Shown: positions 15,696 through 24,667 of the stretch, one piece after another
Position numbering within the stretch: position 1 is the first letter of the stretch
Layout of the letters: every line of letters starts with the position of its first letter
Assembly: GCA_002435715.1 (NCBI GenBank)
Contig: DISD01000091.1
Coordinates: forward strand, 1 to 64,000
DNA: 64,000 bases
Source: Rhodospirillaceae bacterium UBA6219
Lineage (GTDB): Bacteria > Pseudomonadota > Alphaproteobacteria > Rhodospirillales > Magnetospirillaceae
Direction: 5' to 3'
The notes under the pieces: model-generated
The model's database searches: none
What the model was told of the DNA's origin: nothing
Seen by the model: the letters and a program-made list of their open reading frames with translations, nothing else
Made by a program: the position numbers and the translations under genes

Positions 15696-16834
15696 TGCGG
15701 GGCATTGCTCTGGTTGATCGACATCCGCGATTGGGCGGTGCGACGAATGGTTTCCAGGATTTCCGGTGAAGAGGCGGTGAATTGCTGGAAGTCGCGGGCA
15801 TCGAGGACCAGCAATTGACAGCGGCTGAGCGCCCGCACATTGGCGGTGCGGGGACGGCGTTCCAACAAGGCGATCTCGCCGAAGAAGTCGCCGCCTTTCA
15901 ACACGAAGGTGCCGGCACCGCCGCTGACCTCGACCTGGCCCGAGACGATGAAATACATGCAATCGCCTTCGTCGCCGATTCGGACCACGTGTTCGCCCTT
16001 GATCACCCGCACCAATTTCAGCAGCGCCGCCAATTGGGCGATCTGGCTGGCCTGCAGCGACGAAAAGAACGGCACCTTGGCCACCAGATGCCAGGTGTTG
16101 ACGAAATTCTGCCGCCGCATTTCCTCGGTGAAGCCGGAAGCCAGGATCGAGGCCGGCAACGCGAACATGCCCAGACCCAGTACCGCCACCCCGGTGCCCA
16201 GGATCTTGCCCAAGGCGCTCATCGGCACCACGTCGCCATAGCCCAAGGTGGCCAGGGTGACCACGCTCCACCACATGGCCTGGGGGATGCTGCCCATGCC
16301 GGGATTGATGTCGCGTTCGACGAAATACAACACGGTCGAGGTCAACAGCACCAGCAGCGACATGATGAACATGGCCGAGGCCAAAGGCCGCAACTCGGCC
16401 ATCAACACCGCGCCCAAGGTTTCCAAAGCCGGCGAATAGCGGGCCAGCTTCAAAAACCCCAGGATGCCAAAGGCGGTTTCCACGTCGTGGGACCATCCCA
16501 ACACCGCCCCCGCCATCACCGGGGCGAAGGCCAGCAGGTCGAACAGGCCATACGCTCCGAACATGTACCCCGCCACACCGGCCAAAAGGTTATCGGCACC
16601 GGCCGCCGCCACCAGACGGACCAGGTAATCCACCCCCAACAGCGTCAGACACGATTGCCCCAACAGACGGATTGCCGCGTCGGAATCCCCCCAGATTCCC
16701 GGAATGGTGTCGATGGCGGTCAACGCGGTGAAACACAAGATGGCGGCGATCAGCAACAGACGGTACAGGCGCGCCCGTTTCGGCGCCATGGGCTCGCCGC
16801 TTAAGGTCCCCCGCAACCACGCTGTCGCCCCCAT
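15692..16834 (-). CDS. Cyclic-nucleotide-gated potassium channel (MloK1-like)
   Basis: A 380-residue protein. The ATG at 16834 has a strong GGGAGGAAGG site. The six-segment voltage-channel-like membrane domain (about 25-215) contains the K+ selectivity filter TLGYGDVVP (about 198-206), and a cyclic-nucleotide-binding domain (about 250-360) carries the phosphate-binding cassette FGEIALLERRPRTANVRA. It resembles bacterial MlotiK1 in size and order. The S4 segment is weakly charged (FLKLARYSPAL), consistent with ligand rather than voltage gating. cAMP or cGMP binding probably opens a K+ pore in the inner membrane. Confidence 0.92.
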   Translation of the reverse strand: MGATAWLRGTLSGEPMAPKRARLYRLLLIAAILCFTALTAIDTIPGIWGDSDAAIRLLGQSCLTLLGVDYLVRLVAAAGADNLLAGVAGYMFGAYGLFDLLAFAPVMAGAVLGWSHDVETAFGILGFLKLARYSPALETLGAVLMAELRPLASAMFIMSLLVLLTSTVLYFVERDINPGMGSIPQAMWWSVVTLATLGYGDVVPMSALGKILGTGVAVLGLGMFALPASILASGFTEEMRRQNFVNTWHLVAKVPFFSSLQASQIAQLAALLKLVRVIKGEHVVRIGDEGDCMYFIVSGQVEVSGGAGTFVLKGGDFFGEIALLERRPRTANVRALSRCQLLVLDARDFQQFTASSPEILETIRRTAQSRMSINQSNAPQ

Positions 16835-17021
16835 GCCTTCCTCCCCGTTCCGGTTTCTTGGGTTTACACCGCTTGCCGGCGTCTGACCAGAGAGCGTGAC
16901 GCACGCCAGCAACCCAACCCGGCATAGGCAATGCGACAGTTGCTTTTGCCGCATCGCGTCATGCTAAGATAGCCCCATAAAAGAAACGGAAAACGGCCCC
17001 AGCCGCCTAAGGGGGAAACAC

Positions 17022-17447
17022 ATGGACCAAGCCCCACATATCGTCACCTGGACGACCAAGATGAGCGTTGGCAACGACCACCTGGACGGCCATCACCGCC
17101 GTTTGATCGAGTTGTTGAACCAATTGGGCGGCGCCGTCAGCTTGGGCGATTCCCGTCAGGTCACCGGCATGGTGCTGGGCGAATTGATCCGCTATGTGTT
17201 CTACCACTTCGGTGAAGAAGAACGCCTGATGGAGGAAGCCGGTTACGCCGACCTGGACGCCCATCGCCAGTCGCACCGCATCATGGCCGAGCATGTGCGC
17301 GGCCTGGAACAGGCCTATGACCGCGACCCCAGCGCCGTGGTGGCCGCCGAACTGCACGCTTTCTTGTCCGATTGGTTGGTCCATCACATCAGTGCCGAGG
17401 ACAGCCGTTACGCACCCGCCCTCTGCCAAATGGCGCAAGCGGTCTAG
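17022..17447 (+). CDS. Bacteriohemerythrin
   Basis: A 141-residue single-domain hemerythrin, ATG preceded by AAGGGGG. The di-iron ligand pattern is visible: HLDGHHRRL, HFGEEERLM, HRQSH and a C-terminal HHISAEDSRY. Such proteins bind O2 reversibly, for storage, delivery or sensing. A second hemerythrin gene lies at 18862. Confidence 0.93.
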   Translation: MDQAPHIVTWTTKMSVGNDHLDGHHRRLIELLNQLGGAVSLGDSRQVTGMVLGELIRYVFYHFGEEERLMEEAGYADLDAHRQSHRIMAEHVRGLEQAYDRDPSAVVAAELHAFLSDWLVHHISAEDSRYAPALCQMAQAV

Positions 17448-17579
17448 TTCCTTCGGATTCCCTACTCCTTTTTCGCATCGCAACACCCCTCTTATGCCGC
17501 GTTGCCGCAGGCCGGGACTCGCGACAGGATAATCGCACGATCACAGCCAACAGGCACCGTCATCGGGGGGGGGTTGACC

Positions 17580-17792
17580 ATGGAGCATACCTGCCGGTTT
17601 TGCGGGACAGCTTATCCCGACCATTCCGCCAAGTGCCGCGTTCCCGGGGATTTGGATCGCTTCGAACGGATTCATGCTTTGTTGGGCAACCGCCCCGACA
17701 AGTATTTCCTGCGTTCGAACCTGAAGCGCTATCTTGAAAACTTCGGCCGTTGGCCCAGCGCTCAGGAAAATTCCGCCACCATCGGGGCGTGA
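17580..17792 (+). CDS. Small Cys-motif protein (zinc-ribbon-like)
   Basis: A 70-residue protein starting MEHTCRFCGTAYPDHSAKC, a C-x2-C...C knuckle with His that may bind metal, followed by a basic helical tail (DRFERIHALLGNRPDKYFLRSNLKRYLENF). A GGGGGGGG run precedes the ATG. Its last 31 bp overlap the convergent nuclease gene. Function is unknown. Confidence 0.6.
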   Translation: MEHTCRFCGTAYPDHSAKCRVPGDLDRFERIHALLGNRPDKYFLRSNLKRYLENFGRWPSAQENSATIGA

Positions 17793-18745
17793 TAGGAATC
17801 GGGGGCCTCCCAGATGCGGGCCGGGCTGACCAATTCGTCCCCCAAGGCTTCGTTGTGGACTTCGCAGCTGACCAGGTCGCCCAACAGCGAGCGTGACAGC
17901 AGCAAATGGTCCAGCATCACCTTGCGACCGTGATGGATGACGGAAAAACGCTGAGAATCCGCCACCGATCGCTCGGCCGGCACCAGCATGCGAGGCGCCA
18001 GATGGCCGTTGCCGGTGTCTTCTTCGTCCCCCATCAAGGTGCGTAGCGGCGCCTCGCGGTCGTCGCAATTGAAGTCGCCGCAGACCACCAGTCGAACCCC
18101 GGCATCGACGTCGAACATCTTCTCCACCAGCAGCCGGGCCTCCAGGGCTTGACCGGCCCGCTTGACGGCAGCCAGGTAAAAACCTTCGGCCCAGCCGCCG
18201 ACACTGAGCCAGCGGCCATGCTCGGTCTTTTGCCCCGACAGCCAAGCGGCGCGCGGTGCCCGCAGATGAACGTTGACCACCTGGACATGACGCCCCTGCC
18301 CCAAATCCACACAGGCATGCAGGATCGGGCGATCCCACTCCACCGCCTGAGCCTGTTCCGTCGGCGGCATCGTGGTCACCGGGCGGATCAGCGGCGGCGG
18401 CACCAGATCGTGCCAAAGCTGTCCGTGGGACAAAATGGGAAAGCGGGACAAGATGACCAGATTATGGTGGTCCGATGAGCGGCGCCCGCCCCGGTTCAGA
18501 CTGATCAGCCGGTGGTAGCGGGCATAATCGGTGCCTTCCAGCAGGCGGTCCAAGCCGACCGGCTGGCGCGGTCCGTGTTTGCCGTCGATGGTGTGGGCGT
18601 TGACTTCCTGCAGACACAGGATGTCGGCACGCAGGCGACGTAATTGCGGGCGCAGAACCGCCAAGCGATCGTCGAAACCACCGTCGCCTCCGTCGCGGTC
18701 ATCCAGGTTCTCCAGATTGAAAGTCCCCAGTCGCCAGCGTTTCAA
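17762..18745 (-). CDS. Endonuclease/exonuclease/phosphatase (EEP) family protein
   Basis: A 327-residue protein with the EEP fold motifs: N-terminal GTFNLENLDD, LCLQEVNAHT with the catalytic Glu, VVNVHLRAPRA, VCGDFNCDDRE (Asp/Asn of the active site) and a terminal SYHAPMVAEF where the catalytic His sits. Members are Mg2+-dependent phosphodiesterases acting on DNA, RNA or lipids. It has no signal peptide. The substrate is unknown. Confidence 0.87.
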   Translation of the reverse strand: MKRWRLGTFNLENLDDRDGGDGGFDDRLAVLRPQLRRLRADILCLQEVNAHTIDGKHGPRQPVGLDRLLEGTDYARYHRLISLNRGGRRSSDHHNLVILSRFPILSHGQLWHDLVPPPLIRPVTTMPPTEQAQAVEWDRPILHACVDLGQGRHVQVVNVHLRAPRAAWLSGQKTEHGRWLSVGGWAEGFYLAAVKRAGQALEARLLVEKMFDVDAGVRLVVCGDFNCDDREAPLRTLMGDEEDTGNGHLAPRMLVPAERSVADSQRFSVIHHGRKVMLDHLLLSRSLLGDLVSCEVHNEALGDELVSPARIWEAPDSYHAPMVAEFS

Positions 18746-18861
18746 ACCACCCTCCCACCTGTGCGCATTCTTGTGTCATTCTAACACACCCGTCACCGGC
18801 CCCCGCTTGTAACAAATACCCGGCCGGTGGTATTGATCAAACGTGACGGAGGGGGGCGAGC

Positions 18862-19308
18862 ATGGTGATCCTGGCTTGGGACGAAGCGTACAGCGTCGGC
18901 AGCGCCATGATCGATTCGGATCATCGCATCCTGATCAACCTGGTCAACCAGCTTCACGACGCCATGGAAACCGGCCAAAGCCGCGACGTCCTGGGCAGCG
19001 TGCTGAACGTTCTGACCGAATATGTGGAACACCATTTCCACCGTGAAGAACTGCTGATGGAACGCATCGGCTATCCGGAACGGATCAACCATGTCCAGAA
19101 CCACCGCGAGCTTGAAGCCAAGGTCCGGGCGATACGCGATTGCTGGCTCGCCGGCGACCGTCAAGTTCTTGATGACGAAGTACTTGGTTTTCTGAAAAGA
19201 TGGCTCTCGGACCATATACTAAGGGCAGACCGGGCCTACCGCCCTTGGATCGAAGCCGCCGACATCCGTGGGGGTTCGGGTGACAGCGGTCAGGCCTTGA
19301 CACTTTAA
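18862..19308 (+). CDS. Bacteriohemerythrin
   Basis: A 148-residue hemerythrin with ligands in MIDSDHRILINL, HHFHREELLMERIG, HVQNHRELE and a final SDHILRADRAY. It has a GGAGGGGGG site before the ATG. It differs enough from the 17022 copy to be a paralogue rather than a recent duplicate. It is followed within 30 bp by cheZ, which may indicate a link between O2 binding and motility. Confidence 0.92.
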   Translation: MVILAWDEAYSVGSAMIDSDHRILINLVNQLHDAMETGQSRDVLGSVLNVLTEYVEHHFHREELLMERIGYPERINHVQNHRELEAKVRAIRDCWLAGDRQVLDDEVLGFLKRWLSDHILRADRAYRPWIEAADIRGGSGDSGQALTL

Positions 19309-19336
19309 GGATCATGGGGGGGAGGGCGCGACCCGA

Positions 19337-20104
19337 ATGATGACTGAACGCAAACTATTTACCGCTGAAATCCAGCGCCTGAAGGCACAGGCCGCCAAGG
19401 GTGGGCAGGCCGCCGTCGCCGCCGCCGCCATCGGCAGTGTTTCCAACGATGAAGTGTTGCGGGTCTTAAACGAGATCCGCGGCGACATCCGCAACCTGGA
19501 ACACGCCATGCGCGGCGAAGAGGCGCCGCCGCCCGCCGCCCAAGCCGCCGGCCTGGACGAGATGGTCAGCCAGAAACAGGCCGAAGTCTCGATGCTGAAG
19601 ACCGAGCTGCGGGCCCTGGCCGTTTGCATCGAGCAGACCAAGCAGGAAATCGCCGCCCTTCGCCCCAAGGATTCCGACGAAGACCGCATCCTGGCGGTGA
19701 CCTTCGAGCTGGACGCCATCGTCGAGGCCACCGAAGGCGCCACCCAATCCATTCTGGAAGCGGCGGAAAAGATCGAAAGCCTGACCAGCGAGATCGCCTC
19801 GCATGGCGACGACGCCTATGTCAAACGCCTGGCCGAGGACATCAACGAATCGGTCATCACCATGTTCGAGGCGTGCAACTTCCAGGACATTACCGGCCAG
19901 CGCATCACCAAGGTGGTGAAAACACTGAAATACATCGAGTCCCGTGTCAACGCCATGATCGACATTTGGGGTCCGGACAACATTGCCGAGATCGTTCCCA
20001 AGCAAGTGGAAGACCATCGCGATGACGACACCAAGCTGCTGAATGGCCCCGCTTTGGAAAACCAGGGCATCAGCCAGGACGAAATCGACAAGCTGTTCGG
20101 TTAG
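19337..20104 (+). CDS. cheZ: CheZ-family CheY-P phosphatase
   Basis: A 255-residue helical protein. The conserved CheZ motif ACNFQDITGQR carries the catalytic Asp184 and Gln188 (equivalent to D143/Q147 of E. coli). The C-terminal GISQDEIDKLFG resembles both the CheY-binding tail of CheZ and the FliM-type SQDEIDxLL peptide. It removes phosphate from CheY to control flagellar switching. The long N-terminal coiled-coil part is poorly conserved. It forms a likely operon with the hemerythrin upstream. Confidence 0.9.
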   Translation: MMTERKLFTAEIQRLKAQAAKGGQAAVAAAAIGSVSNDEVLRVLNEIRGDIRNLEHAMRGEEAPPPAAQAAGLDEMVSQKQAEVSMLKTELRALAVCIEQTKQEIAALRPKDSDEDRILAVTFELDAIVEATEGATQSILEAAEKIESLTSEIASHGDDAYVKRLAEDINESVITMFEACNFQDITGQRITKVVKTLKYIESRVNAMIDIWGPDNIAEIVPKQVEDHRDDDTKLLNGPALENQGISQDEIDKLFG

Positions 20105-20127
20105 GACTGACCTTCAGCCCCTCGATC

Positions 20128-20159
20128 AGGCCGGCCCCCGCAAGGGAAGCCGGCCTTTT
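20128..20159 (+). terminator. Intrinsic terminator after cheZ
   Basis: A 7-bp G+C stem (GGCCGGC/GCCGGCC, 13-nt loop) followed by TTTTA, 25 bp after the cheZ stop. Confidence 0.7.
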
Positions 20160-20329
20160 ACTTTGCCGGGTCGATACAAAATCAGAATCACTTTGCCAAT
20201 GAATGCCCATGTCGGGTGATAACCCGATGACGTCACAAATAATGATCACCGGAAATTGCTTAAAATTTTCTGCGATTACTGTGTGAACGTTCGCCTTGAC
20301 GCGCCCGCCCCAAGTCGCCACCATGCGGC

Positions 20330-20716
<387 letters not shown>

Positions 20717-20950
20717 ATTTTCAGCCCGTTGCGCGCCCATGCCACCCCATGCGCCCCCTTGCGCTTGCCGCAGCGGGACTCGCCGCGCATTCAAGAACAA
20801 TCTGCAAACAAATTTACCGTTCATTTACCTTTTGACGCCGATTCACGCATAGGAATCAAGGCGTTATATGCCGTTCTTCGAGTACTTTCCGAAAACCGTA
20901 ATTGATTTGCCGACAACCATCCCGGACCATGTCTTTACTAGTGAATACCA
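20717..20950. other. Gap upstream of the mra operator
   Basis: This region follows rnpB. Its middle part (20800-20900) is relatively AT-rich, with TTGACG at 20832 that might belong to a promoter without a convincing -10 partner. No gene is seen. Confidence 0.3.
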
Positions 20951-20990
20951 TTGACGCCCATGGCTACCCATGATATCCCATAAACACCCA
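20951..20990 (+). promoter_or_regulatory. MraZ operator: four CCCA boxes at 10-bp spacing over a putative promoter
   Basis: CCCA (TGGG on the other strand) occurs at 20957, 20967, 20977 and 20987, exactly one helical turn apart. MraZ is known to bind tandem TGGGN repeats separated by 5 bp upstream of its own gene. A TTGACG at 20951-20956 with TATCCC 17 bp later suggests the boxes lie over the promoter spacer and -10, which would give autorepression. Confidence 0.8.
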
Positions 20991-21073
20991 TCGCGAGACG
21001 ATCTTCGGGCGAATTGCGTCAGCGGCGGGGGGACCAGGGGATTGGGCACATTTCGGCAAGGGCGACACGGGGG

Positions 21074-21538
21074 ATGGGACTCTTCCTCTCCACTTTCGTG
21101 AACAAGGTTGATCGCAAGGGACGCGTGTCGGTCCCGGCGACCTTCCGCGCGACCTTGTCCGCCCAGACCTTCCAAGGAATCATCGCCTATCGGTCGTTCA
21201 CCGCCGCCTGCGTCGAAGGTTGCGGCATGGACTTCATGGAACGCCTGTCCGACAGCGCCCAATCCTTCGACGCCTTCTCTGCCGAACAAGAAGACATCTC
21301 GGCCCTGATCTTCGCCGATGCCCGCCAATTGTCCTGGGACCCCGAGGGTCGAATCCTGCTGCCCGAGGATTTGATCGACCATGCCGGTCTGTCCGAAACC
21401 GCCGCCTTCGTCGGCAAGGGCCAGACCTTCCAGATCTGGCAACCCGAAGCCTACAAGGCGATGGAAGCCGAAATCCGTTCCCGTGCCCTGAAGAACCGCC
21501 CCACCCTGCCGCTGAAGCCCAAGACCGGAGGCGCATGA
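21074..21538 (+). CDS. mraZ: Transcriptional regulator MraZ
   Basis: A 154-residue protein with two AbrB/SpoVT-like halves. The typical MraZ start is [22 protein letters not shown], and the second half includes [21 protein letters not shown]. It is the first gene of the dcw cluster. MraZ is a DNA-binding autorepressor that binds TGGG repeats, which are present upstream. The ATG at 21074 has GGGGG before it. The stop overlaps rsmH. Confidence 0.94.
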   Translation: MGLFLSTFVNKVDRKGRVSVPATFRATLSAQTFQGIIAYRSFTAACVEGCGMDFMERLSDSAQSFDAFSAEQEDISALIFADARQLSWDPEGRILLPEDLIDHAGLSETAAFVGKGQTFQIWQPEAYKAMEAEIRSRALKNRPTLPLKPKTGGA

Positions 21539-22524
21539 TGGTTGACGCCCCCCGTATCAAGGACTCAGAATCCCCCCCTCATATTTCGGTGTTGCTGACC
21601 GAAGTGGTCACCGCCTTGGCCCCGGTTGCCGACGACGTCATGGTGGACGGCACGTTCGGCGCCGGCGGCTATAGCCGCGCCATCCTGGCCGCCGCGCCGT
21701 GCCGGGTGTTCGGCATCGACCGCGACCCATCGGCGGTGGTCACCGGAAATGCTTTGGCCGACGAAATCCCCGGCCGCTTCACCATGCTGGAAGGCCGTTA
21801 CGGCGACATGGACCGTCTGCTGACCGGGGCCGGCATGGCCCAGGTGAACGGCGTCGCCTTGGATATCGGCGTGTCCTCCATGCAGATCGACCAGCCCGAA
21901 CGCGGCTTTTCCTTCGCCAAGGACGGCCCCTTGGACATGCGCATGGAACAAAACGGCCCGTCCGCCGCCGACGTGGTCAACAGCGCCAGCGAAGCCGAAT
22001 TGGCCGACATCATCTATCACCTGGGCGAGGAACGCTTCGCCCGGCGCGTCGCCCGCGCCATCGTCGAAGCCCGTATCGACACCCCCTTCACCCGCACCCT
22101 TCAATTGGCCAATGTCATCCGTGGCGCGGTGCGCAAATCCGGCGACGGCATCGACCCGGCCACCCGCACCTTCCAGGCGCTGCGCATTCATGTGAATGAC
22201 GAGCTGGGAGAGCTAGAACGCGGCCTGGAAGCCGCCGAGCGGCTGTTGGCGCCGGGCGGCCGGCTGGCGGTGGTGACCTTCCATTCCTTGGAAGACCGGG
22301 TGGTGAAGAATTTCCTGAAAAAGCGTTCCGGCGACATGCCGGCGCCGTCGCGTCACCTGCCCACCGCCCATGTGGGACCGGCGTCCACCTTCAAACTGAT
22401 CAGCCGCAAGGCCATTGCGCCGACCGACGCCGAAACCCGCGCCAATCCCCGGGCGCGTTCCGCCAAGCTGCGTGCCGCCCTGCGCACCCAGGCTCCGGCC
22501 TGGACCCAAGGGGGGGCTTCGTGA
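21535..22524 (+). CDS. rsmH: 16S rRNA m4C1402 methyltransferase RsmH
   Basis: A 329-residue SAM-dependent methyltransferase. It begins MMVDAP (ATG at 21535, overlapping the mraZ stop as ATGA; ATG at 21538 is also possible), with [10 protein letters not shown], the SAM loop [15 protein letters not shown], and the RsmH signatures [15 protein letters not shown] and [15 protein letters not shown]. It methylates N4 of C1402 in the ribosomal decoding site together with RsmI. The position after mraZ is universal in dcw clusters. Confidence 0.94.
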   Translation: MMVDAPRIKDSESPPHISVLLTEVVTALAPVADDVMVDGTFGAGGYSRAILAAAPCRVFGIDRDPSAVVTGNALADEIPGRFTMLEGRYGDMDRLLTGAGMAQVNGVALDIGVSSMQIDQPERGFSFAKDGPLDMRMEQNGPSAADVVNSASEAELADIIYHLGEERFARRVARAIVEARIDTPFTRTLQLANVIRGAVRKSGDGIDPATRTFQALRIHVNDELGELERGLEAAERLLAPGGRLAVVTFHSLEDRVVKNFLKKRSGDMPAPSRHLPTAHVGPASTFKLISRKAIAPTDAETRANPRARSAKLRAALRTQAPAWTQGGAS

Positions 22525-22904
22525 TGCGTGGGATCGTCAGCACCATCCTGTCGGCCATGGCTGCCAGCGTCGTCGGCGTCGGCCTTTACTTCGTCAAGCA
22601 CGAGGTCAAGGAACAAGAAGCCCATCTGGCCGACCTGAACCGTCAGATCCAGACCAACCAGGAAGCCATCCACGTGCTGAAGGCCGAATGGAGCTTCCTG
22701 AACGACCCGGCGCGCTTGAAGCAATTGTCGGAAAAGTACCTGGACATGAAGGTGATGGGGCCGACCCAGGTCACCACCTTGCAGGCCCTGGGCCCGGTTC
22801 CCGGCAACACCGCCGTCGCCGCCGCCCCCAAACCGCCCGCCGCGCGACCCACCACGCCGTCGGTGGCCGAATCCCGCCCGCCATCATCGGGGGGGATGCG
22901 ATGA
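22521..22904 (+). CDS. ftsL: Cell division protein FtsL
   Basis: A small bitopic protein (127 residues from GTG 22521; ATG at 22524 is equally likely). One N-terminal membrane segment ([19 protein letters not shown]) is followed by a coiled coil ([21 protein letters not shown]) and a Pro/Ala-rich tail. Its place between rsmH and ftsI and its alphaproteobacterial form ([17 protein letters not shown]) identify it. It forms the FtsQLB complex that activates FtsWI. Confidence 0.9.
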   Translation: MMRGIVSTILSAMAASVVGVGLYFVKHEVKEQEAHLADLNRQIQTNQEAIHVLKAEWSFLNDPARLKQLSEKYLDMKVMGPTQVTTLQALGPVPGNTAVAAAPKPPAARPTTPSVAESRPPSSGGMR

Positions 22905-24667
22905 GCCTGTTTCACCGCCCCCACCATAATTCTGGCATCCATCCCGGCGAGGACCTGCAGAACACGCCGGGTGCGTTGCGTTTGGACGGGGTGCGGTCGC
23001 GCGCCTTGGAAACCGGTCGCACCCGCCTGCTGGTCACCGCCGTAGTGTTCCTGGGCATTTTCGGCATCATCGGCGCCCGCATGGTCGATGTCGCCGTGCT
23101 GGACGCCAACCCGGCCAAGCCCCGGGCGTTGCCAACCGCACGCACCGAAGAACTGGAAATGGCCCGCGCCGACATCACCGACCGCAACGGGTCCATGCTG
23201 GCTTCCAGCCTGCCCACCGTGTCGCTTTATGCCCGCCCCGGAGAAATGAACGAAGCCTCGGTCGACATGGCCGATGCCGCCCGCAAGCTGGCCGCCATCC
23301 TGCCCGATATGGATGCCGAGGATGTGCGCGCCCGTCTGGCCGCCGGCAAAAGCTTCGTCTATCTGCGCCGCAACCTGACGCCGCGTCAGCAATATGACGT
23401 CAATGCCCTGGGCGTTCCCGGCCTGCATTTCGAAAAGGGTGAACGCCGGGTCTATCCCCACGGCAATCTGGTCGCCCATGTGGTCGGCATGACCGACATC
23501 GACAACAAAGGCATCGCCGGTATCGAACGTTATTTCGAAAACCGCCTGACCAGCCAATCCGAACCGCTGGCTTTGTCCATCGATCTGGGTATCCAGACGG
23601 TGGTGCGCAGCGAATTGCAAAAGGCGGTGACCCAGTTCAACGCTTTGGGCGCCACCGGCATGGTCGCCGACGTGCAGACCGGCGAATTGCTGGCCATGGT
23701 CAGCCTGCCCGATTTCGACCCCAACGACCCGCCGGCCGGCAATTCCGAGGCCATGTTCAATCGCGCCACCAAGGGCGCCTATGAAATGGGTTCCACCTTC
23801 AAGCTGTTCAACACCGCCATGGCGTTGGAAACCGGCCGCATCAACCTGAATTCCAGCTTCGACGCCACCAAGCCGCTGAAGTTCGGCAACCACACCATCC
23901 ATGACGACCATGCGCTGAACCGCTGGCTCAGCGTGCCGGAAATCCTGATCCATTCGTCCAATATCGGGTCCGCCCGCATGGCTTTGGACGCCGGCACCGA
24001 CTTCCAGCGCCAGTTCATGGCTCGCATGGGCATGCTGCACACCCCCAGCCTGGAACTGCCGGAAGTGGGCAGCCCGCTGGTGCCCAATCCGTGGCGCGAA
24101 ATCAACACGGTGACCATTTCCTTCGGCCACGGCCTGTCGGTGACCCCGGTCCAGGTGGTGTCCGGCGTCATCGCCTTGGTGAATGGCGGCGTTTTCCATC
24201 CGCTGACCCTGGTGCATCGCGAAGAAAACCAGCCGATCCCCGGCGAAATCGTGTTGAAGACCAAGACCTCGGTGCAGATGCGCCAGTTGATGCGCATGGT
24301 GGTCACCGAAGGCACCGGCAAAAAGGCCGATGTTCCCGGTTACGAGGTGGGTGGCAAGACCGGCACCGCCGAAAAGGCGGCTGCTGGCGGTTACAAGAAG
24401 AAAGCCGTGCTGTCGTCCTTTATCGCCGGTTTCCCCATGGACAATCCGCGTTACGTGGTCCTGGCCATGGTGGACGAGCCCCAGGGCACCAAGGAAACCT
24501 ATGGCTTCATCACCGCCGGCTGGAATGCCGCACCGGCGGCCGGACGCATCATCGCCCAGATCGCCCCCATGCTGGGCATCCCCCCCAAGCCGCAGAGCGA
24601 CGCACCGCAATCGGCCAAGGTGGTCAGCACCGCCAAGGGAGGCCACGATGTCGCCCAAGCACGCTGA
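22901..24667 (+). CDS. ftsI: Penicillin-binding protein 3 / FtsI, septal transpeptidase
   Basis: A 588-residue class B PBP. Basic N-terminus, one membrane segment (about 45-65, LLVTAVVFLGIFGIIGA), PBP dimer domain, then the transpeptidase domain with S298 in GSTFK (S-x-x-K), SSN (about 353) and KTGTAEK (about 486). It cross-links septal peptidoglycan and works with FtsW. ATG at 22901 overlaps the ftsL stop (ATGA). Confidence 0.95.
   Translation: MSLFHRPHHNSGIHPGEDLQNTPGALRLDGVRSRALETGRTRLLVTAVVFLGIFGIIGARMVDVAVLDANPAKPRALPTARTEELEMARADITDRNGSMLASSLPTVSLYARPGEMNEASVDMADAARKLAAILPDMDAEDVRARLAAGKSFVYLRRNLTPRQQYDVNALGVPGLHFEKGERRVYPHGNLVAHVVGMTDIDNKGIAGIERYFENRLTSQSEPLALSIDLGIQTVVRSELQKAVTQFNALGATGMVADVQTGELLAMVSLPDFDPNDPPAGNSEAMFNRATKGAYEMGSTFKLFNTAMALETGRINLNSSFDATKPLKFGNHTIHDDHALNRWLSVPEILIHSSNIGSARMALDAGTDFQRQFMARMGMLHTPSLELPEVGSPLVPNPWREINTVTISFGHGLSVTPVQVVSGVIALVNGGVFHPLTLVHREENQPIPGEIVLKTKTSVQMRQLMRMVVTEGTGKKADVPGYEVGGKTGTAEKAAAGGYKKKAVLSSFIAGFPMDNPRYVVLAMVDEPQGTKETYGFITAGWNAAPAAGRIIAQIAPMLGIPPKPQSDAPQSAKVVSTAKGGHDVAQAR

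Noticed and set aside
15351..16496. A single long minus-strand frame across the channel and DUF1491 genes
   Set aside because: Only its last 114 codons are real (DUF1491). Upstream it is out of frame with the K+ channel, which has the filter and ligand-binding motifs.
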